Assembly (NCBI RefSeq): GCF_900105415.1
Contig: NZ_FNSM01000001.1
Location: 2,170,001 to 2,234,000, forward strand
DNA from: Streptomyces sp. TLI_105
GTDB lineage: Bacteria > Actinomycetota > Actinomycetes > Streptomycetales > Streptomycetaceae
DNA length: 64,000 nucleotides
Direction of reading: 5' to 3'
The notes under the pieces: generated by a model
The model's input: the letters and a program-made list of their open reading frames with translations, nothing else
Database searches by the model: none
What the model was told of the DNA's origin: nothing
Position numbers and translations under genes: made by a program
Part shown: one piece after another, positions 43,387 through 51,084 of the stretch
How the letters are laid out: the number at the start of each line of letters is the position of its first letter
Position numbering within the stretch: the stretch's first letter is position 1

Positions 43387-44844
43387 TCAGTGGGACGGGC
43401 CGGAGGCGTTCCGGGGGGCCGTGGCCCGGCGGGAGGCGGGCGGGTGGGGGGTGTGGGCCCGTTCGGCCGCGGCCAGGGCGTCGGCGAAGCGGTCCAGGAC
43501 GGCGGTGGCCTGCTCGTCGGTGAGGGTGAGCGGGGGCAGGAGCCGGACCACGGCGGAGTGGCGGCCGCCGAGTTCGACGATGAGCCCGCGGGCGAGGCAC
43601 TCCTGCTGGACTGCGAGGGCCAGGGTGGGGGCGGGGGGCGGGACGGAGTCGTCCGGTCCGGCCGCCTCGGGATCGACGAGTTCGACGCCGATCATCAGGC
43701 CCCGGCCGCGGACGTCGCCGACGCAGGGGTGGGCGGAGGCGAGGCCCTGGAGCCGGCCGAGGATCCGGGCGCCGAGGGTGCCGGCCCGTTCGGCGAGCTT
43801 GTTCTCGCGGACGTACGCGAGGGTGGCCGCGCCTGCGGCCATGGCGAGTTGGTTGCCGCGGAAGGTGCCGGCGTGGGCGCCCGGTTCCCAGGCGTCGAGT
43901 TCCGACCGGTAGACGATGACCGCGAGCGGGAGGGAGCCGCCGATGGCCTTGGAGAGGACCATCACGTCGGGCACGACGCCGCTGTGCTCGACGGCCCAGA
44001 AGGCGCCGGTGCGGCCGACGCCGGTCTGGACCTCGTCGACGACGAGGGGGATGGAGCGGTCGGCGGTGATCCGGCGCATCCGGCGCATCCAGTCGTCGGG
44101 GGCGGGGATGACCCCGCCCTCGCCCTGGACGGCCTCGACGAGCATCCCGGCGGGGGTGGTGACGCCGCTCTTGGGGTCGTCGAGGAGGGTCTCGGTCCAG
44201 TGGGCGGCGAGTTCGGCGCCGCGCTCGCCGCCGACGCCGAAGGGGCAGCGGTACTGCTGCGGGTAGGGCAGCCGGGTCACGCGGACCTCGGGTGCTCCGC
44301 CGGAGGCGTCGAGGGCTCCGGCCGTCATGCCGTGGTAGGCGCCGGTGAAGGCGAGGAGCCCGCTCCGGCCGGTGGCGGTCCGGACGAGTTTGAGGGCCGC
44401 CTCGACCGCGTCCGTGCCCGCGGGGCCGCAGAACTGGATGCGGGCGTCGTCGGCGAGCGCGCCGGGGAGGGTGGCGAACAGTTCGGAGGTGAAGGCGTCC
44501 TTGACGGGGGTGGCGAGGTCGAGGACGTGGAGGGGCGCTCCCGATTCGAGGACCTTCCTGATGGCTTCCAGGACCACGGGGTGGTTGTGGCCGAGGGCGA
44601 GTGTCCCGGCGCCGGACAGGCAGTCGAGGTAACGGCGTCCGTCGGCGCCCTCGATGGTCAGCCCCCGGGCCCGCACGGGGACGATCGGCAGGGAGCGGGC
44701 GTAGGTGCGTGCGGCGGACTCGCGCTGGGACTGGCGGCGCAGGATGCCCTCGTACTCGCCCCCTTGGTCCGTCGGCCGGTCCGTCGGTCGGCTCTGCGTG
44801 CGCGCGGCCGGTGGGACGGCCGGAGCTGATTCGGTCACGGCCAC
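43387..44844 (-). CDS. Class III aminotransferase, diaminobutyrate-2-oxoglutarate type
   Basis: 485 residues. It is a PLP enzyme with the cofactor lysine in VLSKAIGGSLPLAV and an aspartate in LVVDEVQTGVGRTG. SGAGTLALGHNHPVV, FCGPAGTDAVEAALKLVRTA and GNQLAMAAGAATL are typical of DABA aminotransferases such as RhbA. It would convert aspartate semialdehyde to 2,4-diaminobutyrate for the siderophore. GTG 44844 follows GGGAGGA; a longer version from 44883 is possible. It is the first gene of the operon and is divergent from the lipoprotein protease at 45174. Confidence 0.87.
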   Translation of the reverse strand: MAVTESAPAVPPAARTQSRPTDRPTDQGGEYEGILRRQSQRESAARTYARSLPIVPVRARGLTIEGADGRRYLDCLSGAGTLALGHNHPVVLEAIRKVLESGAPLHVLDLATPVKDAFTSELFATLPGALADDARIQFCGPAGTDAVEAALKLVRTATGRSGLLAFTGAYHGMTAGALDASGGAPEVRVTRLPYPQQYRCPFGVGGERGAELAAHWTETLLDDPKSGVTTPAGMLVEAVQGEGGVIPAPDDWMRRMRRITADRSIPLVVDEVQTGVGRTGAFWAVEHSGVVPDVMVLSKAIGGSLPLAVIVYRSELDAWEPGAHAGTFRGNQLAMAAGAATLAYVRENKLAERAGTLGARILGRLQGLASAHPCVGDVRGRGLMIGVELVDPEAAGPDDSVPPPAPTLALAVQQECLARGLIVELGGRHSAVVRLLPPLTLTDEQATAVLDRFADALAAAERAHTPHPPASRRATAPRNASGPSH

Positions 44845-45173
44845 GGCTCGGTGTCCTCCCGCTGTAACAGTTGCGTTGCACATCGGGGCGTCGCGGAGCC
44901 GCCGCAAAGGCCGCCCTGAACGCCACCGTTGTGTCCCCCGTCCGTACCAACGACGGGAACTGCCGGGGATCACGGGCCGGGGGGAAGGAACTTGGCGTGT
45001 CCCGGATCACGGCACGGCAACGGCTGAACGGGGTCCGGAACCGCCGGTGGGGCGCGTACCGTCCCCTCCGGCACCGGCATAGTGGGGGCCGTCGGTCGTG
45101 TCCGCGAGGACCCGGCCGCTGTTCGCCCACGCACACATTGCACACGTTGACGTAGTCCCAGGGGGATCACCAG
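44845..45173. promoter_or_regulatory. 329-bp divergent promoter region, siderophore operon / protease genes
   Basis: Must hold promoters for both directions. I looked for a DmdR/IdeR iron box (TTAGGTTAGG-type palindrome) and did not see one. The only AT-richer patch is at about 44872-44885, just before the aminotransferase ribosome site. GGGGGA precedes the protease ATG at 45174. Confidence 0.55.
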
Positions 45174-46346
45174 ATGCGATCGATTCGTCCGCTGCTGATG
45201 GCGGCTTCCGCCGTCGCGGCGCTGACGCTCACCGTCACGGCCTGCGGTCCGAGCGAGGAGAACGCGGGAGACAAGCCCGTCGCTCCCGTGAGCCTGGACC
45301 CGGACAAGATCAAGATTCCGGAGGACCTGAAGGACCGCCTGAAGGAACACGGGATCGACCTCGACAAGTGGCGCAACGGCGAGTGGAAGAACTGGGACCG
45401 CGACAAGTGGCTGCGTGAGGCCAAGGACTTCGTCAACCCGATCATCGAGGACCTCTGGGACCCGGACCGGATGCGCGAGGCCGAGCGTCCGGACAAGCCG
45501 GTCGAGGAGGAGGACATCTCGGGCGACAAGGGCGTCACCGACCCGACTCCGGCCCCGGTGCGGGCGAAGGCCGTGACGGCGAAGTACCACGACAACGCCC
45601 CCGAGTCCGGCAAGGTCTTCTTCGACGGCCCCGAGGGCTCGATGGTCTGCTCGGCCACGGTGGTCAAGGACCCGGCGCACCCGGGCAAGTCCAACCTGGT
45701 CTGGACGGCCGGTCACTGCGTGCACAAGGGCAAGCAGGGCGGCTGGTACCGCAACATCGCCTTCGTGCCCTCGTACAACGACTCGGCGATGGAGACCTCG
45801 GCGCTGGAGAAGGCGACGCGGGAGCAGATCGCCCCGTACGGCGTGTGGTGGGCGGACTGGGTCAAGACCTCCGACCAGTGGATCGCCGAGGGCGCGTCCA
45901 CCGGCGGTGCCGGCGCTCCCTACGACTTCGCGGTCATCAAGGTGACGCCGGAGAAGGGCTCCTCGGGCAAGTCGCTGGAGGAGACGGTCGGTTCGGCGCT
46001 CCCGGTGGAGTTCAACGCCCCCGCCGTGCCGAAGATCGCGGGCATGACGGCGACCGGCTACCCGGCGGCGCCGCCGTTCGACGGCCAGAAGATGTTCCAG
46101 TGCCAGGACAAGCCGGGCCGGCTGTCCCTGAAGGCGGAGCAGCCGACGATGTACCGGATCGGCTGCACGATGACCGGTGGTTCGTCCGGCGGCGGTTGGG
46201 TCGCCAAGGGCGGCGACGGCAAGCCGGCGCTGGTGTCGAACACCTCGATCGGCCCGTCGACGGCCGGTTGGCTCGCGGGTCCGCGCTTCGGTCCCGAGGC
46301 CAAGGCCGTCTTCGACGCGGTCAGCAAGAAGTACGCCGGCCAGTAG
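45174..46346 (+). CDS. Lipoprotein serine protease, paralogue 1
   Basis: 390 residues. A lipoprotein signal ends in LTVTACG (lipidated C24). A conserved highly charged segment follows (about 48-100; DLDKWRNGEWKNWDRDKWLR, DFVNPIIEDLWDPDRM). The chymotrypsin-fold protease has H181 (WTAGHC), D251 (YDFAVIKV) and S338 (GGSSGGGW). The nucleophile motif GSSGGG rather than GDSGGP resembles V8/glutamyl-endopeptidase-type enzymes. It is expected on the outer face of the membrane. It is followed by its paralogue after 118 bp. The substrate is unknown. Confidence 0.88.
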   Translation: MRSIRPLLMAASAVAALTLTVTACGPSEENAGDKPVAPVSLDPDKIKIPEDLKDRLKEHGIDLDKWRNGEWKNWDRDKWLREAKDFVNPIIEDLWDPDRMREAERPDKPVEEEDISGDKGVTDPTPAPVRAKAVTAKYHDNAPESGKVFFDGPEGSMVCSATVVKDPAHPGKSNLVWTAGHCVHKGKQGGWYRNIAFVPSYNDSAMETSALEKATREQIAPYGVWWADWVKTSDQWIAEGASTGGAGAPYDFAVIKVTPEKGSSGKSLEETVGSALPVEFNAPAVPKIAGMTATGYPAAPPFDGQKMFQCQDKPGRLSLKAEQPTMYRIGCTMTGGSSGGGWVAKGGDGKPALVSNTSIGPSTAGWLAGPRFGPEAKAVFDAVSKKYAGQ

Positions 46347-46464
46347 GCGCGGCGGACGCGGAGGCGGGGCCCCGGGGGTCCCGCCTCCCCCCATGTCCGG
46401 TCCGACCGGCATACTGTGCACCGCTCATGACACGTCCATGGCAATACCAACGGGGAATACATTC

Positions 46465-47637
46465 ATGCGTTCCGTACGACTCCTACCCGCCGCCCTCGGC
46501 CTGGTCGCCGCGCTCACGCTGACCGCCACGGCCTGCGGACCCACCGAGACCCCGGCCGACGGCAAGCCGACCGCCGGGGCGAGCAGCTCCACACCCGCCG
46601 CCGACGGGGGCGACGCCGGCGCCGACCTCACCAAGGACCTCGCCGACAAGCTCAAGAAGCACGGCGTCGACCTGGACAAGTGGAAGCAGGGCGAGTGGAA
46701 GAACTGGGACAAGGACACCTGGCTCCGTGAGGCCGAGGACTTCGTCAACCCGGTGATCGAGGGGCTCTGGGACCCGCCGCGCATGCAGTCGGCGAAGAGC
46801 CCGGACCAGACGATCACCGCGCAGGCCGGTGCCGGTGGCACCGACCCGACGCCCCGCCCGGTCAAGGCGCAGCGCGAGAAGACGCCGTACCACAACTACG
46901 CGGCCCCGGTCGGCAAGATCTTCTTCGACGCGCCCGAGGGCCACATGGTCTGCTCCGGCACCATCGTGAAGGACCCGCGCCGCCCCGGGAAGTCCAACCT
47001 GGTCTGGACGGCCGGCCACTGCGTCCACGCGGGCAAGAAGGGTGGCTGGTACCGCAACATCGCCTTCGTCCCGGCCTTCAACGACCTGGGCAAGTCCCCC
47101 GCCGCACTGCAGAACGCGCAGCCGCACGAGGTGTACCCGTACGGCCAGTTCTGGGCCGACTGGGCCGTGACCTCGGGCGAGTGGATCAACGCGGGCGGCA
47201 CCAACCAGGCCTGGCCGTACGACTACGCCGTGCTGCACGTGCAGCCCGAGCTCGGCTCGAAGTCCCTGGAGGAGACCGTCGGCGCCGCCCTGCCGGTCGA
47301 CTTCTCCGCGCCGACGGCCGCGCAGTCCGGCACGATGGGCGCCTGGGGCTACCCGGGGGCGCCGCCGTACAACGGCATGATCATGCACAAGTGCCTCGAC
47401 CGGCCGACGCGTCTCACCACGGCCCCGGCCACGCCGACCATGTACCGGATCGGCTGCACGATGACCGCTGGTTCCTCGGGCGGCGGCTGGTTCCGCGTGC
47501 TGCCGAACGGCAAGACGGCGCTCGTGTCGAACACCTCGATCGGCCCGGCCGGCAGCAACGGCTGGCTCGCCGGACCGCAGCTGGGTCGCGGCGCCAAGGC
47601 CGCCCACGAGATGGTCAGCAAGAAGTTCGCCCGCTGA
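46465..47637 (+). CDS. Lipoprotein serine protease, paralogue 2
   Basis: 390 residues, the same length and architecture as the gene before it. Lipobox LTATACG (C24), charged module at about 56-107 (DLDKWKQGEWKNWDKDTWLR, DFVNPVIEGLWDPPRM), then H185, D253 (YDYAVLHV) and S338 (AGSSGGGW). The spacer between lipobox and module is a Thr/Ser/Ala/Gly linker not shared with paralogue 1. The two genes are clearly a tandem duplication that has diverged. GGGGAA precedes the ATG. A perfect 18-bp terminator follows. Confidence 0.88.
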   Translation: MRSVRLLPAALGLVAALTLTATACGPTETPADGKPTAGASSSTPAADGGDAGADLTKDLADKLKKHGVDLDKWKQGEWKNWDKDTWLREAEDFVNPVIEGLWDPPRMQSAKSPDQTITAQAGAGGTDPTPRPVKAQREKTPYHNYAAPVGKIFFDAPEGHMVCSGTIVKDPRRPGKSNLVWTAGHCVHAGKKGGWYRNIAFVPAFNDLGKSPAALQNAQPHEVYPYGQFWADWAVTSGEWINAGGTNQAWPYDYAVLHVQPELGSKSLEETVGAALPVDFSAPTAAQSGTMGAWGYPGAPPYNGMIMHKCLDRPTRLTTAPATPTMYRIGCTMTAGSSGGGWFRVLPNGKTALVSNTSIGPAGSNGWLAGPQLGRGAKAAHEMVSKKFAR

Positions 47638-47662
47638 CACGCCCGAAACGGCAGGACAGCAG

Positions 47663-47702
47663 AAGGCGCCGGCCCCTCCCGTGCGGGAGGGGCCGGCGCC
47701 TT
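47663..47702. terminator. Strong terminator between protease 2 and hflX
   Basis: A perfect 18-bp stem (47663-47680 with 47685-47702) and a 4-nt GTGC loop, between convergent genes. Confidence 0.92.
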
Positions 47703-47711
47703 CGTGCTCCG

Positions 47712-49205
47712 TCAGTGCGCGGCGGGGACGTACGGCGCGAGCAGCGCCGCCAGTTCCTCGTGCACCCGGGCCTTGAGCAGGGTGCCCTCCGGGGTGTGCT
47801 CCTCGGACTCCACCTCGCCCTCGGCGTGCACCCGCGAGACGAGCCCGCCCTGGGTGTACGGCACGAGGACCTCCAGCTCGACCTCCGGGCGCGGCAGCTC
47901 CCGGTCGATGAGCGCGAGCAGCTCGTCGATGCCCTGGCCCGAACGGGCCGAGACCACGATGGAGTGCTTCTCCATCCGCAGCAGGCGCTGGAGGACCAGC
48001 GGGTCCGCCGCGTCGGCCTTGTTGACGACGACGATCTCCGGCACGTTCACCGCGCCGACGTCGCGGAAGACCTCGCGCACGGCGGCCAGCTGCTCCTCCG
48101 GGGCGGGGTGCGAGCCGTCCACCACGTGCAGGATGAGGTCGGACTCGCCGACCTCCTCCATGGTGGAGCGGAACGCCTCGACCAGGTGGTGCGGCAGGTG
48201 CCGGACGAAGCCGACGGTGTCGGCCAGGGTGTAGACCCGGCCGGTGGGCGTCTCGGCCCGGCGGACGGTCGGGTCGAGGGTGGCGAACAGGGCGTTCTCC
48301 ACGAGGACGCCCGCGCCGGTGAGGCGGTTGAGCAGGGAGGACTTGCCGGCGTTGGTGTATCCGGCGATGGCGACCGACGGCACCTTGTTCCGGCGGCGCT
48401 CCTGCCGCTTGATGTCGCGGCCGGTCTTCATCTCCGCGATCTCCCGGCGCATCTTCGCCATCTTCTCGCGGATGCGGCGCCGGTCGGTCTCGATCTTGGT
48501 CTCACCGGGGCCGCGGGTGGCCATGCCGCCACCGCCGCCGCCACCCATCTGACGGGACAGCGACTGACCCCAGCCGCGCAGTCGCGGCAGCATGTACTGC
48601 ATCTGCGCGAGCGCGACCTGCGCCTTGCCCTCTCGGGACTTGGCGTGCTGGGCGAAGATGTCGAGGATGAGGGCGGTCCGGTCGACCACCTTCACCTTGA
48701 CGACGTCTTCGAGGGCGATGAGCTGGCCGGGGCTGAGCTCGCCGTCGCAGACGACGGTGTCGGCGCCGGTCTCGAGCACGATGTCGCGCAGCTCGCGCGC
48801 CTTGCCCGAGCCGATGAAGGTGGCCGGGTCCGGCTTGTCGCGGCGCTGGATCACGCCGTCGAGCACGAGGGCGCCAGCCGTCTCGGCGAGGGCCGCGAGC
48901 TCCGCGAGGGAGTTCTCCGCGTCCTGCACCGTCCCGGAGGTCCAGACACCGACCAGCACGACGCGCTCGAGGCGCAGCTGGCGGTACTCGACCTCGGTGA
49001 CGTCCTCGAGCTCGGTGGAGAGGCCCGCGACACGGCGCAGCGCCGCGCGCTCGGAGCGGTCGAACTGGTCGCCGTCCCGCTCTCCGTCGATCTCGTGGCT
49101 CCAGGCGACGTCCTCTTCCATCAGGGCATCGGCCCGAAGGCTCTCGGTACGGCTCGTCTCCGCGAAGCTCTGCTCGTCCTGGGAAGGGGAAGAAGAGGAG
49201 GTCAT
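47712..49205 (-). CDS. hflX: GTPase HflX
   Basis: 497 residues. The N-terminal HflX domain (about 80-270) has ATFIGSGKARELRDIV and the glycine-rich RQMGGGGGGGMATRGPGETK. The GTPase domain follows with G1 GYTNAGKSSLLN, G3 DTVGFVRHLP and G4 NKAD. HflX rescues and splits stalled ribosomes under stress. The first 50 residues are an acidic, poorly conserved extension. The ATG at 49205 follows AAGGA. Terminated at 47663. Confidence 0.96.
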   Translation of the reverse strand: MTSSSSPSQDEQSFAETSRTESLRADALMEEDVAWSHEIDGERDGDQFDRSERAALRRVAGLSTELEDVTEVEYRQLRLERVVLVGVWTSGTVQDAENSLAELAALAETAGALVLDGVIQRRDKPDPATFIGSGKARELRDIVLETGADTVVCDGELSPGQLIALEDVVKVKVVDRTALILDIFAQHAKSREGKAQVALAQMQYMLPRLRGWGQSLSRQMGGGGGGGMATRGPGETKIETDRRRIREKMAKMRREIAEMKTGRDIKRQERRRNKVPSVAIAGYTNAGKSSLLNRLTGAGVLVENALFATLDPTVRRAETPTGRVYTLADTVGFVRHLPHHLVEAFRSTMEEVGESDLILHVVDGSHPAPEEQLAAVREVFRDVGAVNVPEIVVVNKADAADPLVLQRLLRMEKHSIVVSARSGQGIDELLALIDRELPRPEVELEVLVPYTQGGLVSRVHAEGEVESEEHTPEGTLLKARVHEELAALLAPYVPAAH

Positions 49206-49350
49206 TGGATCCTTACGTCGATGAGGAGATTGTGTCTGTGCCGGTCACAACGCCTGCGGGCGCCGGAAGATTCCCGGGCCCGCCCGCGTCGGCCGGAGGA
49301 TCCGGCCGCGTCGCCGACCTGAAGATGGTGTCACGGCCCCGCCGGGCCCG

Positions 49351-50841
49351 TCACCCGGGTTTCGGCGCGGTCCCCGCAGCCTCGGCGGGACGACTGCGCC
49401 AGTCCGGGTGCCCGGGCATCGCCGGGGTCTTCGCCTCGTACAGCCAGCCGTGGAAGAAGGCGGTGAGGTCCCGGCCCGCGACCTCGCCGGCCAGCGCGAT
49501 GAAGTCGGCGGTGGTGGCTGTACCGTCCCGGTGCTCGGCGACCCAGCGGCGCTCCAGGGTCCGGAAGGCCTCGGTGCCGATCGTCTGGCGGAGTGCGTAG
49601 AGGACGAGGGCGCTGCCGTCGTAGACGACGGGCCTGAAGAGGCTGATCTTGTGGCCGGGCGTGGGGGGCTCCGGGGCGGCCGGCGGGCCGCCGGCGGCGC
49701 GCCAGCCGTCGGAGGCGGCGTAGGCGCCCTTCATGCGCTGCTCCAGGGACTTGCCGGCGGTCTCCTCGGCGTACAGCGCCTCGTACCAGCTGGCGTGTCC
49801 CTCGTTGAGCCACAGGTCGGACCAGGTGCGGGGCGAGACGCTGTCGCCGAACCACTGGTGGGCCAGCTCGTGGACCATGACGGCGTCGACGTACCACTCG
49901 GGGTAGGCGGGCTCGGTGAAGATCCCGCGCTCGAAGAGCGAGAGGGTCTGGGTCTCCAGCTCGAAGCCGGTGTCCGCGTCGGCGATGAGCACGCCGTACG
50001 TCTCGAAGGGGTACGGGCCGACCTGCCGCTCCATCCACTCCAGGTGGCCGGGGGTGCGGCGCAGCCAGGGCTCCATGAGCTGCCGGTCGGCGGTGGCCAC
50101 CACGTCCCGTACGGGCAGCCCGTGGGGGCCCTCGCGGTGGACGACGGTGGAGCGGCCGATGGAGATCTGGGCGAGCTCCGTGGCCATGGGGTGCCGGGTG
50201 CGGTACGTCCAGGTGGTGGTGGCGCCGTGGTCGACGCGGCCCGCGGGGAGTCCGTTGGCGACGACGGTGAGCTCGCTGGGGGCGGTGATCCGGAAGGTGA
50301 ACCGGGCCTTGTCCGAGGGATGGTCGTTGGAGGGGAAGACCCGGTGGGCGGCGTCGGCCTGGTTGGCCATGGCGAGGCCGTCGCTGGTGCGGACCCAGCC
50401 GCCGGTGGCGGCGGGGCCCGTGGGGTCGCTGGTGTGGGTGACGGTGATCTCGACGTCCTCGCCCGCGTCGATCGGGACGACGGGGGTGACGACCAGGTCC
50501 TCGCCGCTGGTGGTGTACTCGGCGGGCAGGCCGTCGACGGTGACGGCGGAGACCGTGCCGTGGGTGAAGTCGAGGTTGAGCCGCTCCAGGTCCTCGGTGG
50601 CGCGGGCGTCGATCCGGGTGACGGCGGCGAGGGGCTTCGTGTTCACCCCCGGATAGGTGACGTCGAGGGTGTAGGCGAGGACGTCGTAGCCGGGGTTGCC
50701 GAGCTGTGGGAAGAGCGGGTCCCCGATGCCGAGCGGCGCGGGGGCGGGCAGCGCGGCGGCGACGAGTCCGGCCGAGGCGGCGACCAGGACGGCGGAGCGG
50801 AGCCACCGCGCGCGGGGCAGGGACGTTCGGACGAGCGGCAT
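49351..50841 (-). CDS. Secreted M1-family zinc aminopeptidase
   Basis: 496 residues. The signal peptide is about 1-38 (RSAVLVAASAGLVAAALPAP). The M1 N-terminal beta domain is followed by the catalytic domain with HELAHQWFG and, 18 residues on, the third zinc ligand in LWLNEGHA. The usual GxMEN exopeptidase motif appears modified: TGFELETQTLS retains the glutamate. It probably removes N-terminal residues from extracellular peptides. The last 30 residues are Ala/Pro-rich. ATG 50841 follows GGAAAGG. It lies on the minus strand between hflX and rshA. Confidence 0.9.
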   Translation of the reverse strand: MPLVRTSLPRARWLRSAVLVAASAGLVAAALPAPAPLGIGDPLFPQLGNPGYDVLAYTLDVTYPGVNTKPLAAVTRIDARATEDLERLNLDFTHGTVSAVTVDGLPAEYTTSGEDLVVTPVVPIDAGEDVEITVTHTSDPTGPAATGGWVRTSDGLAMANQADAAHRVFPSNDHPSDKARFTFRITAPSELTVVANGLPAGRVDHGATTTWTYRTRHPMATELAQISIGRSTVVHREGPHGLPVRDVVATADRQLMEPWLRRTPGHLEWMERQVGPYPFETYGVLIADADTGFELETQTLSLFERGIFTEPAYPEWYVDAVMVHELAHQWFGDSVSPRTWSDLWLNEGHASWYEALYAEETAGKSLEQRMKGAYAASDGWRAAGGPPAAPEPPTPGHKISLFRPVVYDGSALVLYALRQTIGTEAFRTLERRWVAEHRDGTATTADFIALAGEVAGRDLTAFFHGWLYEAKTPAMPGHPDWRSRPAEAAGTAPKPG

Positions 50842-50916
50842 GGGCCAGGGCCTTTCCGGAGGAATGGCCCTACGGCTACCAGGACCGCCGCCGCCCACCG
50901 GGGCGGCGCGCGCGCC

Positions 50917-51084
50917 GGCCACCCGAAGGGGGTCGTCGGCCGGGGCCGCGAGTGGCGGTCACCCGAAGGAGCGTCGCCGGCCCGGGCCGCGCGGATCCGG
51001 CCGCCCCGGGGAGCGACGTGGGCCCAGGCCACGCGAGTGCCGACCATCCCGAGGAGCGATGTCAGCCCAAGCCCCGCGCATGCC
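50917..51084. repeat. Four diverged 40-43 bp tandem repeats overlapping the 3' end of rshA
   Basis: Units begin at 50917, 50957, 50999 and 51042. Shared pattern: G(G/A)(C/T)CAYCCCGARGGAGCG, then CGTCGGCCC(G)GGCC, then CGCGAGTGCC-like ends. Units 2 to 4 resemble each other most. The fourth covers the last codons and stop of rshA (stop at 51062). Confidence 0.7.

Noticed and set aside
44868..44888. Iron box before the aminotransferase gene
   Set aside because: The AT-richer patch is not a TTAGGTTAGG-type palindrome and overlaps the ribosome site region.
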